Origin: Candidatus Woesearchaeota archaeon
GTDB taxonomy: Archaea; Nanobdellota; Nanobdellia; Woesearchaeales; JAFGPW01
NCBI GenBank assembly: GCA_016935985.1
Contig: JAFGPW010000004.1
Location: 1 to 64,000, forward strand
DNA: 64,000 nucleotides
Direction: 5' to 3'
Below the pieces are notes generated by a model that worked only from the letters and a program-made list of their open reading frames with translations, did no database searches and was not told the origin of the DNA. Made by a program: the position numbers and the translations under genes. This document shows positions 47,301-55,353 of this stretch, piece after piece (position 1 is the first letter of the stretch; every line of letters begins with the position of its first letter).

Positions 47301-49507
47301 CCACCAAGAACATTTGAAAAAATATCATATTTAATGATCTCGGAAGTGATATTCGATTCGGTATTGCTCTCAAAATTCTGGCCAAGGGTATAGATATTAC
47401 GGTAGGGATGAAGGCCCTTAGCATATTCGGTGAAATAGAGGTTCTTGATATAACCCTTGAATCCATCACCACCACCAATATAGTCCTTATAGGTATAAGT
47501 CTCCTCCATGAGCAGTGCATCCCAACTCTCGTTGTACAAATCCACCAATCGGAGGTTCTCTCCCCATGACATCCAATTATAAACAGCTTTCGGCATCGCT
47601 GGGGCATGCAGTATTTGCCATTCAGGATAACGTGCCTTTATCCGAAGATACAATTTTGAGTTCGCACATGAAGCCCCTTCCCTAACGAACTCGGCAGCAT
47701 CATGCCTAAAAGAAGCATTCTGCCAGAATGGTAGCCAAGAGCAATCAGGGGCATAACCATACCGATCTATGAACTCACTTTGGTAGGTTATGAGTATCTC
47801 ATCACAATTGTTGTTGTAGAGGTATTCTGAGGGATACTCATCCCATAGCAGCACGTGGCTTATTTTATCCTTATAGGGACCTTGATACAAATCATCTAAA
47901 AGGGTGAACAGGTTGTTGGTCCTCTCCCGCAAGAACTCGTCGTTATAACATGCTTCGAGCGGCGGGACTGAAGATTCTTTTATCCAATCCTTGATACTGA
48001 TCATATAGAAGGAATCAGTATCGTCAGGATCAACGATTCTATCCATCTCAAGTTCATACCCGTATGCATTAGGGAAATTTGTTCCAGTGTAATATCCGAT
48101 GACATCACCATCGGTCTGGGTCATGGTCGTAGTGGCTGTTGATGAATTGATGAGTGTCCCAGTGATGTATGGTTCATCCCAAGCGGTAAAAGTGATATTG
48201 TTCTGCGCCCAAGTCATCGTCCCGTCTGATAGCCTGCAGAGTACTCCCCAGGTATTTGAACCGTATGGGACGATAAGCTCTTTCGCACCGAGTGTCGCAT
48301 TCTTAATGTCTGAAAATTCGATTTTATTATTCCCATCAAGGTAAATGCGGCACCAGGAGGGCGCATCTTGTGTCCATGAGATATTGTAGATGAAATGCGT
48401 CGCCTGTTGTGGGTGTGTACAGCCCTCGCAGGGGGCATAGAGTTGGATAAAGGGTTCAGGAGTATTGAATACACTAAACGAATCATTCGTTGAAGCATTG
48501 ATATTGCCGTCGGTGTCATAAGCGACTACATTCCATTCATGCACGCCGTTGCCGATAGTGAGGGTAGTAGTATAGAGACCTTCATATCCACTGGTATTGG
48601 AGTAGACCCGTTGGCCATCGAGATATATTTCTACCCGCTGGATGGTCCGATCGTCGGTGACTGTGTAAATGAAATCTACTGAAGAATCTGACCACCCCGC
48701 CCACCCCCGGATATCTTCGACCGGGTTGATTTGGACATCGGGATTTTTCCAATAGCTGGTGTTAGTAAGATCCCAACAGCTTGTATCGTTGACCGCTATA
48801 GAATAGACTTCTATCCGAAAGAGTGTTATGTTCACACCGCCATTGCCCCCTGTTTCGGCTCCGACGGTCAAATCGTCTGCTCCTTTGGTAATAGTCCCGG
48901 TGAAGGGATCGCTCGTCCCCAAAAGGATGCAATCCTTATATATTTTCCAATGGGTCGAGTTACCAACGATAGTCAATACGAATCGATCCCCTTCAGGAAA
49001 AAAGGATTTATCGACAGTTATATCCCGATCGCCGCTAACATCATAAGCATACCATCGCAGGTAGTTATCGAAGAGATCGAGCGAAAAATCATTGCTTTTC
49101 CTGATGATGTATGATGCTGGAGAAGGATTACCCCATAAATCAATCCGCATGTCGAGTTTGATGGTGAAGATGTTACCGAGGTCCCAGCCATTTGATGATG
49201 TAAAATCATGTAGATATGCAGTATCGTTTGTGCTCCAGGTATAAGGGTCGCGATCCCAATACCAGTCGTTGCCACTCCCAAGGTTGGTCAGGTCGTCCGA
49301 GCCGCAGAAATCGGTCATGAGAGTGTTATTTACCCCTTCGCCGGTATATAGATGCTCGCAATAGGGCTGATACGCTGCAGGGGGCGAATATATCTGCCAT
49401 CCGATTATCCTGAATTCTTCCAGAAGGAAGAAGAACACGCCAGCTATGAGAATGATGAAAAGGGCAGAGAGCAGGGTCTCATGCTTCTTCGCGTCATTGC
49501 CAATCAT
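44321..49507 (-). CDS. Giant membrane-anchored multidomain surface protein with cytosolic winged helix
   Basis: A 1728-residue protein. N-terminal membrane helix (about 13-33); LamG-like domain (about 60-250, RFVLTIVGNSTHWKIYKDCI); Ig-like domain (about 270-345); a central region (about 470-1060) with glycoside-hydrolase-like features (HVLLWDEYPSEYLYN; WVLVTPEDSFGVMGAAFVKD and TIIFDSDSFTKYPNG resemble a trimerisation-type domain); two FN3-like and one cadherin-like domain; then two Cys modules of CGDGxCxxxExCxxCxxDCGxC type (about 1468-1515). A low-complexity stalk follows, then a membrane helix (about 1615-1637) and a cytosolic end with a winged-helix look (RPATVYDLRDILLAHRGITL and LMDFLFHEGLVSRQGKYYSPT). 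The plan suggests an enzyme or sensor on the outside linked to a regulator inside. TATA box TATATAAAATAAT at 49538-49550. Confidence 0.75.
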   Translation of the reverse strand: MIGNDAKKHETLLSALFIILIAGVFFFLLEEFRIIGWQIYSPPAAYQPYCEHLYTGEGVNNTLMTDFCGSDDLTNLGSGNDWYWDRDPYTWSTNDTAYLHDFTSSNGWDLGNIFTIKLDMRIDLWGNPSPASYIIRKSNDFSLDLFDNYLRWYAYDVSGDRDITVDKSFFPEGDRFVLTIVGNSTHWKIYKDCILLGTSDPFTGTITKGADDLTVGAETGGNGGVNITLFRIEVYSIAVNDTSCWDLTNTSYWKNPDVQINPVEDIRGWAGWSDSSVDFIYTVTDDRTIQRVEIYLDGQRVYSNTSGYEGLYTTTLTIGNGVHEWNVVAYDTDGNINASTNDSFSVFNTPEPFIQLYAPCEGCTHPQQATHFIYNISWTQDAPSWCRIYLDGNNKIEFSDIKNATLGAKELIVPYGSNTWGVLCRLSDGTMTWAQNNITFTAWDEPYITGTLINSSTATTTMTQTDGDVIGYYTGTNFPNAYGYELEMDRIVDPDDTDSFYMISIKDWIKESSVPPLEACYNDEFLRERTNNLFTLLDDLYQGPYKDKISHVLLWDEYPSEYLYNNNCDEILITYQSEFIDRYGYAPDCSWLPFWQNASFRHDAAEFVREGASCANSKLYLRIKARYPEWQILHAPAMPKAVYNWMSWGENLRLVDLYNESWDALLMEETYTYKDYIGGGDGFKGYIKNLYFTEYAKGLHPYRNIYTLGQNFESNTESNITSEIIKYDIFSNVLGGGDGIVEWSREYRKDGNCMVYSCSDYGNTTENWQSTLDTFAYVEGKHFDISDAEWVLVTPEDSFGVMGAAFVKDGLSGGTRAYTAQHRAMELGINMDVKGIRQIINDPSVLDPYQYIMCFQCEYARKELHNLLTALSGSKTIIFDSDSFTKYPNGTAADSSLWSTLTGIDTQRSKTTTDTIDFGNGTVLNLSDTYDIYSVDGLGLPGTVFMDKDNKTLLYKNDGNYYIGIPMWAAWWENVETRKALDGIWRYILNDLSIPEDEYYLTQFNASTMFFRSHSDDGQVFGLSWRQDNRTVNLSTHTGNDYTVEYAPAGNIAGTADYGGMTYLTGSIYDIIVWDTNHSGNPPLDNYPSIVPDWPGIFFSSPASFSVFFNCSASDDQLLASVALLTNESGSLAVVHSEPASGTSDTLSYTHPFPGDGVYAWACRATDNASQQATTSARIVSVGFVSPPNPPVLEMPTNGETTADQTPTLSWQNGTDPDQGDTLTHRLVVTNASGSVHDAPHDTESYTFTQNLSNGLYNWHVQAEDTTARTADSATWTFTINYTGPPQPPYFDPEPTGQIAIEDQHFSYDIGATDPNGDEINYFDDHPGFAIDQDGVIDWTPTNDDVGPNPVNISIYDGTFFAWTLITITVNNVNDAPTAPQLTFANQTVANTTVTLTWLPGHDIDATDTLVHTLTLATDEALTALVHRQNHTGTSRAFALSDGTTYYWTVSCTDGFATATAPTGSFTVDTSYVAPYCGDGTCQTDEGCDVCAADCGACPYCGDGRCQDEEDCESCRADCGDCEEPSRRSGGGSGSTDFYVERTAVTETATAGGAGSEEQPEALAEEAPAAGSQTGTAAEATGALGQQMQGAEEGGIEVLYEEPRQIGEETGNDLFILTPSDIVKIVVLALVAGFLTFFVMAKFTTGEALIAKMKRKLIKRPATVYDLRDILLAHRGITLVRAAKLLGDGLPHTKDLMDFLFHEGLVSRQGKYYSPTQALEEMRDERRR

Positions 49508-49600
49508 TTCTGCGGCCCACCACTTAGTATATGCAGAATTATTTTATATAACATATATATGTCTTTCCGTTCAAATATGAAAGAAGGTGAGAATAGACAT

Positions 49601-50428
49601 TTAAAAAAGGAAATTGCTGACGCGGTCGAGGAATCCTGCCTTCGCCGGCGCCTTCTTGGGGTCTATATAGGCCCGCTTGACCGTGAAATGGACGGCCGCG
49701 AGCACCAGGAAGAGGATCCACCAGGGGAAGAGCGGCTCTCTGGGCGTGCCGGCGATGACCGCGCCGGTGACAAGAGTATCCCCTTTGTCATCCTGCTCCT
49801 CAGTCTCCTCCTCAGGCTCGTCCTCGATGGTGACCGAGACTGTCGTGGGGAGCGGCTCGGGAGCGCTTCCCGAGTCCTGGGCGGACTCCTCTTCGGTTGA
49901 TTCCTCGGCGACACAGACGCACCCGCCGTCTGCGCAGGTCCACATGCCGTTGCAGGTCGGCGTGCCCATCGAGCCAGACGATCCTGAGCTGTACCTGCGC
50001 CTGACCGGCGCAACTGGAGTGTCGTCATCATCGTCGTTGCCGCTGTCGCCGGGTGCCTGCGGCTCTTCCGCCGGGCAGCCGGCGGTCTCGGCAGGGTTGA
50101 AGTCGTCGAGGTCCGCCTCATGGCCGCAGCCGTCGGCATCGAGGTCGACCTGCTCATCGCTGTCGTCAGGGAAGGCATCGCAGTAGTCGGTCCAGCCGTC
50201 GGCGTCGGCGTCGGGGTTGAAGGAATCGGTATCGTGCGTGCACGCGCCGTCGAATTCGTACCAGTGGTACGCGCAGGTCTGGTCGTTGAAGCCGCAGTAG
50301 GGCCTGCCGTCCTGGTTATAGCAGCCGTTGTCCGCCGCGCAGGACGGGATCTCACTGGCAGAGAACGCCGAGAGCGCGGTCGCGGCGAGCATGAGGGTGA
50401 TGATGATGCCGAAGACGAGGCGGTTCAT
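49601..50428 (-). CDS. Secreted Ca-binding-type protein with C-terminal membrane helix
   Basis: A 275-residue protein. Signal peptide MNRLVFGIIITLMLAATALS, then a Cys-rich part (CAADNGCYNQDGRPYCGF), a thrombospondin type 3-like Asp-rich segment DADADGWTDYCDAFPDDSDE that should bind calcium, a Ser/Gly-Asp/Glu low-complexity linker with CNGMWTCADGGCVCV, and a C-terminal helix (PWWILFLVLAAVHFTV) before a basic cytosolic end. It uses a true membrane anchor, unlike the PEF-type neighbours. ATGA overlap with the upstream gene 50425 shows a two-gene operon. Structural or adhesive role inferred. Confidence 0.7.
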   Translation of the reverse strand: MNRLVFGIIITLMLAATALSAFSASEIPSCAADNGCYNQDGRPYCGFNDQTCAYHWYEFDGACTHDTDSFNPDADADGWTDYCDAFPDDSDEQVDLDADGCGHEADLDDFNPAETAGCPAEEPQAPGDSGNDDDDDTPVAPVRRRYSSGSSGSMGTPTCNGMWTCADGGCVCVAEESTEEESAQDSGSAPEPLPTTVSVTIEDEPEEETEEQDDKGDTLVTGAVIAGTPREPLFPWWILFLVLAAVHFTVKRAYIDPKKAPAKAGFLDRVSNFLF

Positions 50429-50961
50429 CGCTGTCGCCTCCGCTTGTAGAGGACATAACCGTTCGCGCCGACGAGCGCCGCAAGCGCGCCGATCGTGCCG
50501 AACTCGGGCACAGCGTCGATGGGCTCTTCGGGGACCGGGTCCCGCTCCTGGAGCATGCTGACGGTGAGGCCGGCGCCCTGACCGATGTTCGTCGGCTCGC
50601 CGTCATCGTACGTGCCGTCACGGTCGAGGTCGGCGAAGAGGTCGAAGAGGCCGGTCGTGAACGCGGTCCAGGCCTTCTTGAGGGCGATCACGAAGCCGCC
50701 TGCGGTCACGGTCTCGACCGAGCCGGTCACGTCGGCCATCGCTTGGCCGTCGGAATAGGCGTCCTGGTCATCGACCACATAGAGGTCGACCTCCTGGTCG
50801 TCCTGATAACCGGTGCCGTAGACGCAGACATCCTCGCCGTAGGCGAAGTCGGTCTTGGGAAGCCCGGTGCCGCAGTCGTAGGGCATGATGCTCGCATCGG
50901 CATAGGCGAATGAGGCCAGCATGAGCGCGAGCATGACGCTTGCGATGATGATTTTGAGCAT
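50425..50961 (-). CDS. Secreted protein with PEF-like C-terminal anchor (4 of 4)
   Basis: The 178-residue protein has a signal peptide (MLKIIIASVMLALMLASFAYA), a single globular domain with DVCVYGTGYQDDQEVDLYVV and DLFADLDRDGTYDDGEPTN (Ca-binding-like Asp motif), a short Pro/Glu linker and the ending VPEFGTIGALAALVGANGYV plus LYKRRRQR. No known enzyme fold. GAGGGTAATAAA precedes the ATG; TATA box GATTTAAATAG at 51007-51017. First gene of a two-gene operon with 49601. Confidence 0.7.
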   Translation of the reverse strand: MLKIIIASVMLALMLASFAYADASIMPYDCGTGLPKTDFAYGEDVCVYGTGYQDDQEVDLYVVDDQDAYSDGQAMADVTGSVETVTAGGFVIALKKAWTAFTTGLFDLFADLDRDGTYDDGEPTNIGQGAGLTVSMLQERDPVPEEPIDAVPEFGTIGALAALVGANGYVLYKRRRQR

Positions 50962-51144
50962 TTTATTACCCTCATATAGTAGTTACAGATGAGGTGGAAG
51001 TCGGACTATTTAAATCTTTCGATATATTTGTCACTATTTAGGGGCAACATAAGAAAGGTTTATAAATATGGTCGTCATTCCCTCTATTCACTACGTATTC
51101 GGGTTCATAAAACATATTAAACCCGCTCGGCTCCAGGTGTAAGC

Positions 51145-52266
51145 ATGCCTCCATCACTCCCCCAGGCGATTATCGTTCTTCCGACCTATAACGAGGCCGA
51201 CAATATCGGCAAGCTCCTCCCCCGACTCGTCTCGATCGCAGAGGAGCTGACCCAGTATGACATGCACATCCTGGTCGTGGATGATACGAGCCCTGACGGG
51301 ACGGCTGGCATCGTCAGGAAGCACATGAAGAGGAGTCGCCGCATCCACCTCCTGATGGGGGAGAAGCAGGGGCTCGGCATGGCCTATATCCGCGGCTTCA
51401 AGCATGCGATCCGCGAACTCAAGGCTGATGTGCTCTTCGAGATGGACGCCGACTTCTCGCATGATCCGAAATATCTCACCCAGTTCCTCGAAGCACTCGA
51501 TGACGGCAAGGATTTCGTCATAGGATCCCGCTACATACTTGGCGGGGCAGTCCCGGACTGGGGTCTCTCCAGGAAGGCAATTTCCGCAGGCGGCAATTTC
51601 TTCGCGCGAATCGTGGCTGGACTCTACAGCGTGCACGACTGCACCTCTGGCTATCGCTGCATCAGGGCGGCCCTCATCAAGCGCATCGATCTCGATGCGC
51701 TCAACGCGAGAGGGTACGCGTTCCAGATGAATCTCCTCTTCGAAGCGCACCGTCTCGGTGCCAGGATCGGCGAGATCCCGATCGTCTTCTACGATCGCAA
51801 GGTAGGGAAATCCAAAATCTCCAAGGATGATATCATGGAGTTCTTCTCGAACTCCTTCAGGCTCAGATGGGAGGGGTCGAGGAGGTTTGTCAAGTTCTGC
51901 CTCGTCGGTCTGAGCGGCGTCCTTGTCAACCTCGGCGTCCTCATCTGCCTTGCTGAAGGACTCGACGTCGCCAAGGAGATCGCGTCCGCAGGAGGCATCC
52001 TGGTCTCGATATTCACCAACTTCCTCTTCAACGAGTTCTGGACCTTCCAGGACCGCCGTTGCGGCGGCGCCAAGGGCGCAGGGATGCGAGTCCTGCAGTT
52101 CTATGCCGTGTCGTTCGTCGGTGCTGCCGTCCAATGGGGCGTCTTCCTGCTGGGCTACCGTCTGCTCGCTGCCGATTACCGAGTATCCCAGCTTATCGGC
52201 ATCGGCATCGCGACGTTCTGGAACTACTTCGTGAACAAAATGTGGACCTGGTCCAAAGGGGACTGA
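51145..52266 (+). CDS. Dolichyl-phosphate mannose synthase (DPM1) fused to GtrA domain
   Basis: The 373-residue protein has a GT2 domain (1-235): IVLPTYNEADNIGKLLPRL, ILVVDDTSPDGTAGIV, GLGMAYIRGFKHA, EMDADFSHDPKYL (DxD), VIGSRYILGG and TSGYRCIRAAL, which are DPM1 hallmarks. A GtrA/DPMS domain with four helices (about 245-370) ends FWNYFVNKMWTWSKGD. It makes polyprenyl-phosphate mannose or glucose that GT-C enzymes use outside. TATA box GGTTTATAAATATG at 51057-51070 and CATAAAAC at about 51116. It starts a plus-strand operon of four genes; the next begins after 1 nt. Confidence 0.92.
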   Translation: MPPSLPQAIIVLPTYNEADNIGKLLPRLVSIAEELTQYDMHILVVDDTSPDGTAGIVRKHMKRSRRIHLLMGEKQGLGMAYIRGFKHAIRELKADVLFEMDADFSHDPKYLTQFLEALDDGKDFVIGSRYILGGAVPDWGLSRKAISAGGNFFARIVAGLYSVHDCTSGYRCIRAALIKRIDLDALNARGYAFQMNLLFEAHRLGARIGEIPIVFYDRKVGKSKISKDDIMEFFSNSFRLRWEGSRRFVKFCLVGLSGVLVNLGVLICLAEGLDVAKEIASAGGILVSIFTNFLFNEFWTFQDRRCGGAKGAGMRVLQFYAVSFVGAAVQWGVFLLGYRLLAADYRVSQLIGIGIATFWNYFVNKMWTWSKGD

Positions 52267-52267
52267 C

Positions 52268-53911
52268 ATGCCAGCGCCGAAGGTGTTAAAAGACGAATGG
52301 AGAGGGGTAGTGATCATAGCCGCGGCTCTCTTGGTACTCAGTTTTATACCGACGCTCTGGGGATTCATCACGACCCCGCAGGACCATACCTATATGTGGA
52401 TCTCCAAAGAGGTCATGGATGCAAACAACCATCTCAATCTCATGCTCCAAGCAAAGGATGGATATCTCCTGCAGCGGAACGGCTTCACGTCCGAAGCCAT
52501 GAGCAGGCTGTTCTTCAACCCGTACGTGCTCGTGATTGGTTGGTTATCTGCCATCAGCTCTGTCCCAATCATCGCCTTTTACCACCTATTCAGGATCGTA
52601 TTCGGCGGCGGATTCCTAGCGATGCTCTACCTGTTCATCGCGTACCTAGTGCCAAACAAGCACGAACGCCTCACCGCATTCCTCATCGCATCGGCCGGAG
52701 CGGGGTTCGGGTTCTTCTTCGAGGTCGTGAGAATCACCACTGGGTTCATGTTCGTGAGCCCTGACCTCTGGGTGACCGACCTTATCCCGTTCACGTATCT
52801 TAGGATGCCCCATTTCGCGCTCGCTGCGCTCCTCATGGTCAGCGTGCTCTACCTCTTCCTCAGGGGCCTGCGTGACGGATGGAGGTATGCAGTCGGCGCA
52901 GGCATCCTCTGCTTCCTGCTAGCGACGGTCCATCTCTTCGAGGTCATCACTATCTACCTACTCATGGGTGTCTATGTGCTCGTTATGTTTTTCCATGAGA
53001 AACGGTTCTCGTTCCAGCCTATCCTGAAGACCGCCTTCATTGTTATCATATCGATTCCCGCCATGCTTTACAACTATTCGGTCTTCATCCTCGATCCGGT
53101 GTATGCGAAATGGACGGAGCTCAATGTCACGGTCTCACCGAACATCATCAACTACATCTTCGGGCTCGGGTTCATCTTCTTCTTCGCGCTCTACTATGTG
53201 TATATCGAGACCGGCAGGCGGAAGCTCACCAAGGACGATGTCTTCCTCCTCGCGTGGATTATCATCTCCGTGCTCCTCATGTACTCGCCGCTCGCGACCC
53301 AGAGGCGATTCGTCTTCGGGGTCATGGTGCCCTATGCCATACTCGCCGCTCTTGGGATAATCAGGTATTTTATCCCTACCATGACCGATAAGCTCAAACC
53401 GCTCCATGTCGAACATTTCAAGCTGTTCCTGCTCGCGGTGTTTGTGCTGTTGATTGCCGGGACCAACATCCTCTCAGTCGCCGGCGATGTCGCGACAATC
53501 CATCCTTTGCTCTACTCGGCCGAGAATGAGTATGTCAATGATGTTTATCTCACCGACGACGAGATTTCTGCGCTCGATTGGCTCGCGCAGAACACCGGCG
53601 ATGATGATACGGTCATGTCGGGCCTCAGGATCGGCAACTACATCCCGCGTGTCGCAGGGAACCGGGTGCTGCTCGGCCACTGGGCGCAGACGATTGATTT
53701 CGTCGACCGCAGGGCTGAAGTCGCGTCGTTCTATGCCAATCCCACAAGCCTGAACGCAAAGGGCCTGATTGGGAAGTTTGGAATCAATTATATCTATGCC
53801 GGAAGTGAGGAGCAGGCCCTCGCGGGTGGGAATCTCTCGTTCGGTGCTGGGTATGAGATGGTCTATACTGCAGGAAACATCACCCTCTATAAGGTCGGAG
53901 GGATAGCATGA
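52268..53911 (+). CDS. GT-C-like multi-pass membrane protein
   Basis: The 547-residue protein has about twelve membrane helices and a C-terminal extracytoplasmic part (about 440-547). The first loop, TTPQDHTYMWISKEVMDANNHL, carries acidic residues where GT-C enzymes keep the catalytic Asp. The tail has DEISALDWLAQNTGDDDTVM, similar to the 'W...n......vl' pattern of archaeal GT-C/DUF2298-like proteins. It probably transfers a sugar from the polyprenyl phosphate made by the preceding DPM1-GtrA enzyme. The exact family is uncertain. ATGA overlap with the flippase gene downstream. Confidence 0.7.
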   Translation: MPAPKVLKDEWRGVVIIAAALLVLSFIPTLWGFITTPQDHTYMWISKEVMDANNHLNLMLQAKDGYLLQRNGFTSEAMSRLFFNPYVLVIGWLSAISSVPIIAFYHLFRIVFGGGFLAMLYLFIAYLVPNKHERLTAFLIASAGAGFGFFFEVVRITTGFMFVSPDLWVTDLIPFTYLRMPHFALAALLMVSVLYLFLRGLRDGWRYAVGAGILCFLLATVHLFEVITIYLLMGVYVLVMFFHEKRFSFQPILKTAFIVIISIPAMLYNYSVFILDPVYAKWTELNVTVSPNIINYIFGLGFIFFFALYYVYIETGRRKLTKDDVFLLAWIIISVLLMYSPLATQRRFVFGVMVPYAILAALGIIRYFIPTMTDKLKPLHVEHFKLFLLAVFVLLIAGTNILSVAGDVATIHPLLYSAENEYVNDVYLTDDEISALDWLAQNTGDDDTVMSGLRIGNYIPRVAGNRVLLGHWAQTIDFVDRRAEVASFYANPTSLNAKGLIGKFGINYIYAGSEEQALAGGNLSFGAGYEMVYTAGNITLYKVGGIA

Positions 53912-55353
53912 AGACTGCCCAACGCATCGTCAAGAACACCGGCATCCTTTTCGCAGGATTGAATATCAACAAGGTAATTACTCTTTTTCTCACCATCGTC
54001 ATCGCGCGATATCTCGGCAATGTCGACTTCGGCAAGTTCGCGTTCGCAATCTCCTTCACCGGCCTGTTCATCGTGCTCACCGACATCGGCATGAGGATAT
54101 TCATCAAACGTGAGGTTGCACGTGACCTCAAACGGGCAGACCAATACCTGAGCAATGTTCTTGCCATGAAGGTCGTGCTGACGTTCGTTACTCTCATCGT
54201 TGTGTATTGTGTCGCGCTCCTACTCCAATATGCAACTTTCACAATCTTCACCATCTTGATAGCTGTCGCGATTATGGTATTCCAATCTTTCAACGACTCG
54301 ATTGACATGGTCTACCAAGCGTTCGAGCGCATGGACTACAGCGCTGGCATCACAATCGCCAGGACGGTCATCAGGTTCGGACTTGTGATCGTCGCTGTCC
54401 TCGCAGGCATGAGCTTTGTGGGTATCCTCCTGATGTTTCTCGCATCAAGCATCATCAGCCTCATTATCAGCCTCATCGTCTTCACGCGGAGATTCTCTTC
54501 ACTCTCGTTCGAAATTGATTTCGATTTCTTGAAGGACCTTATCAGAAAATCAATTCCGTTCGGTGTCGCAGCCATGTTCATGACCATCTATGCGAAAGTC
54601 GATGTGACCATGATATCGAAGCTCGTACTCGAGAACACGGATGCGGTGATCGGTTGGTATAGCGCAGCGCATACGCTCATCGACGGGCTACAGTTCATTC
54701 CTGTTGCTATCGCAGCTGCTATTGAACCTATTGCTGCGCGAGCTTTTGAGAAATCGATACCAACTTTGAAAAAAATATATACTAACACTTTTCGGATACT
54801 AATCATACTTTCATTCCCTATCGTATTGGGGACACACATTCTTGCAGAGAAAATTATCTTGTTAATATATGGGCCAGAGTTTATGGAATCAGCTATAGCT
54901 CTCCAAGCCCTAATATGGATGATGTTATTCCATTTCCATGTTTTCACATATGGTTTGGTATTGAATTCAATGAATAAAGAGAAATTGACCATGTTCTTCA
55001 CGATTATTGCGGTATTGGTAAATATTACATTGAACTTAATCTTGATACCACAATTCTCATTCATAGGAGCAGGAATCGCAACAATATTTTCAGAATTCTC
55101 TTATTTCATTTTAGGATACATCTATATCTCAAAAAAATTTTTGGTACTAAATATTATTAAGTATATTTATAAACCAATCATCGCGACAGGCGTAATGGGT
55201 TTGTTTCTCTATTATTTCCCAGCAATCCCTGTGATAATCCAGGTTATTGTAGGTTCAGTAATCTATTTCTCTGTTTTATTCATCATTAGGGGCATCACCA
55301 ATGAAGATAAAAAAGTTATAATTAACCTAATATCTAAGAGGTTTATTATATGA
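53908..55353 (+). CDS. Oligosaccharide flippase, Wzx/MOP superfamily
   Basis: The 481-residue protein has about fourteen membrane segments in the polysaccharide-synthase (Wzx) arrangement. RIVKNTGILFAGLNINKVITLFL, VIARYLGNVDFGKFAFAISFTGLF and IGMRIFIKREVARD at the N-terminus are typical, as is RKSIPFGVAAMFMTIYAKVDVTMIS near the middle. It would flip lipid-linked glycans made by this locus. The last 200 codons (from about 54750) are clearly more AT-rich than the first part, an internal composition break. ATGA overlaps on both sides (52268 and 55350 genes). Confidence 0.9.
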   Translation: MKTAQRIVKNTGILFAGLNINKVITLFLTIVIARYLGNVDFGKFAFAISFTGLFIVLTDIGMRIFIKREVARDLKRADQYLSNVLAMKVVLTFVTLIVVYCVALLLQYATFTIFTILIAVAIMVFQSFNDSIDMVYQAFERMDYSAGITIARTVIRFGLVIVAVLAGMSFVGILLMFLASSIISLIISLIVFTRRFSSLSFEIDFDFLKDLIRKSIPFGVAAMFMTIYAKVDVTMISKLVLENTDAVIGWYSAAHTLIDGLQFIPVAIAAAIEPIAARAFEKSIPTLKKIYTNTFRILIILSFPIVLGTHILAEKIILLIYGPEFMESAIALQALIWMMLFHFHVFTYGLVLNSMNKEKLTMFFTIIAVLVNITLNLILIPQFSFIGAGIATIFSEFSYFILGYIYISKKFLVLNIIKYIYKPIIATGVMGLFLYYFPAIPVIIQVIVGSVIYFSVLFIIRGITNEDKKVIINLISKRFII

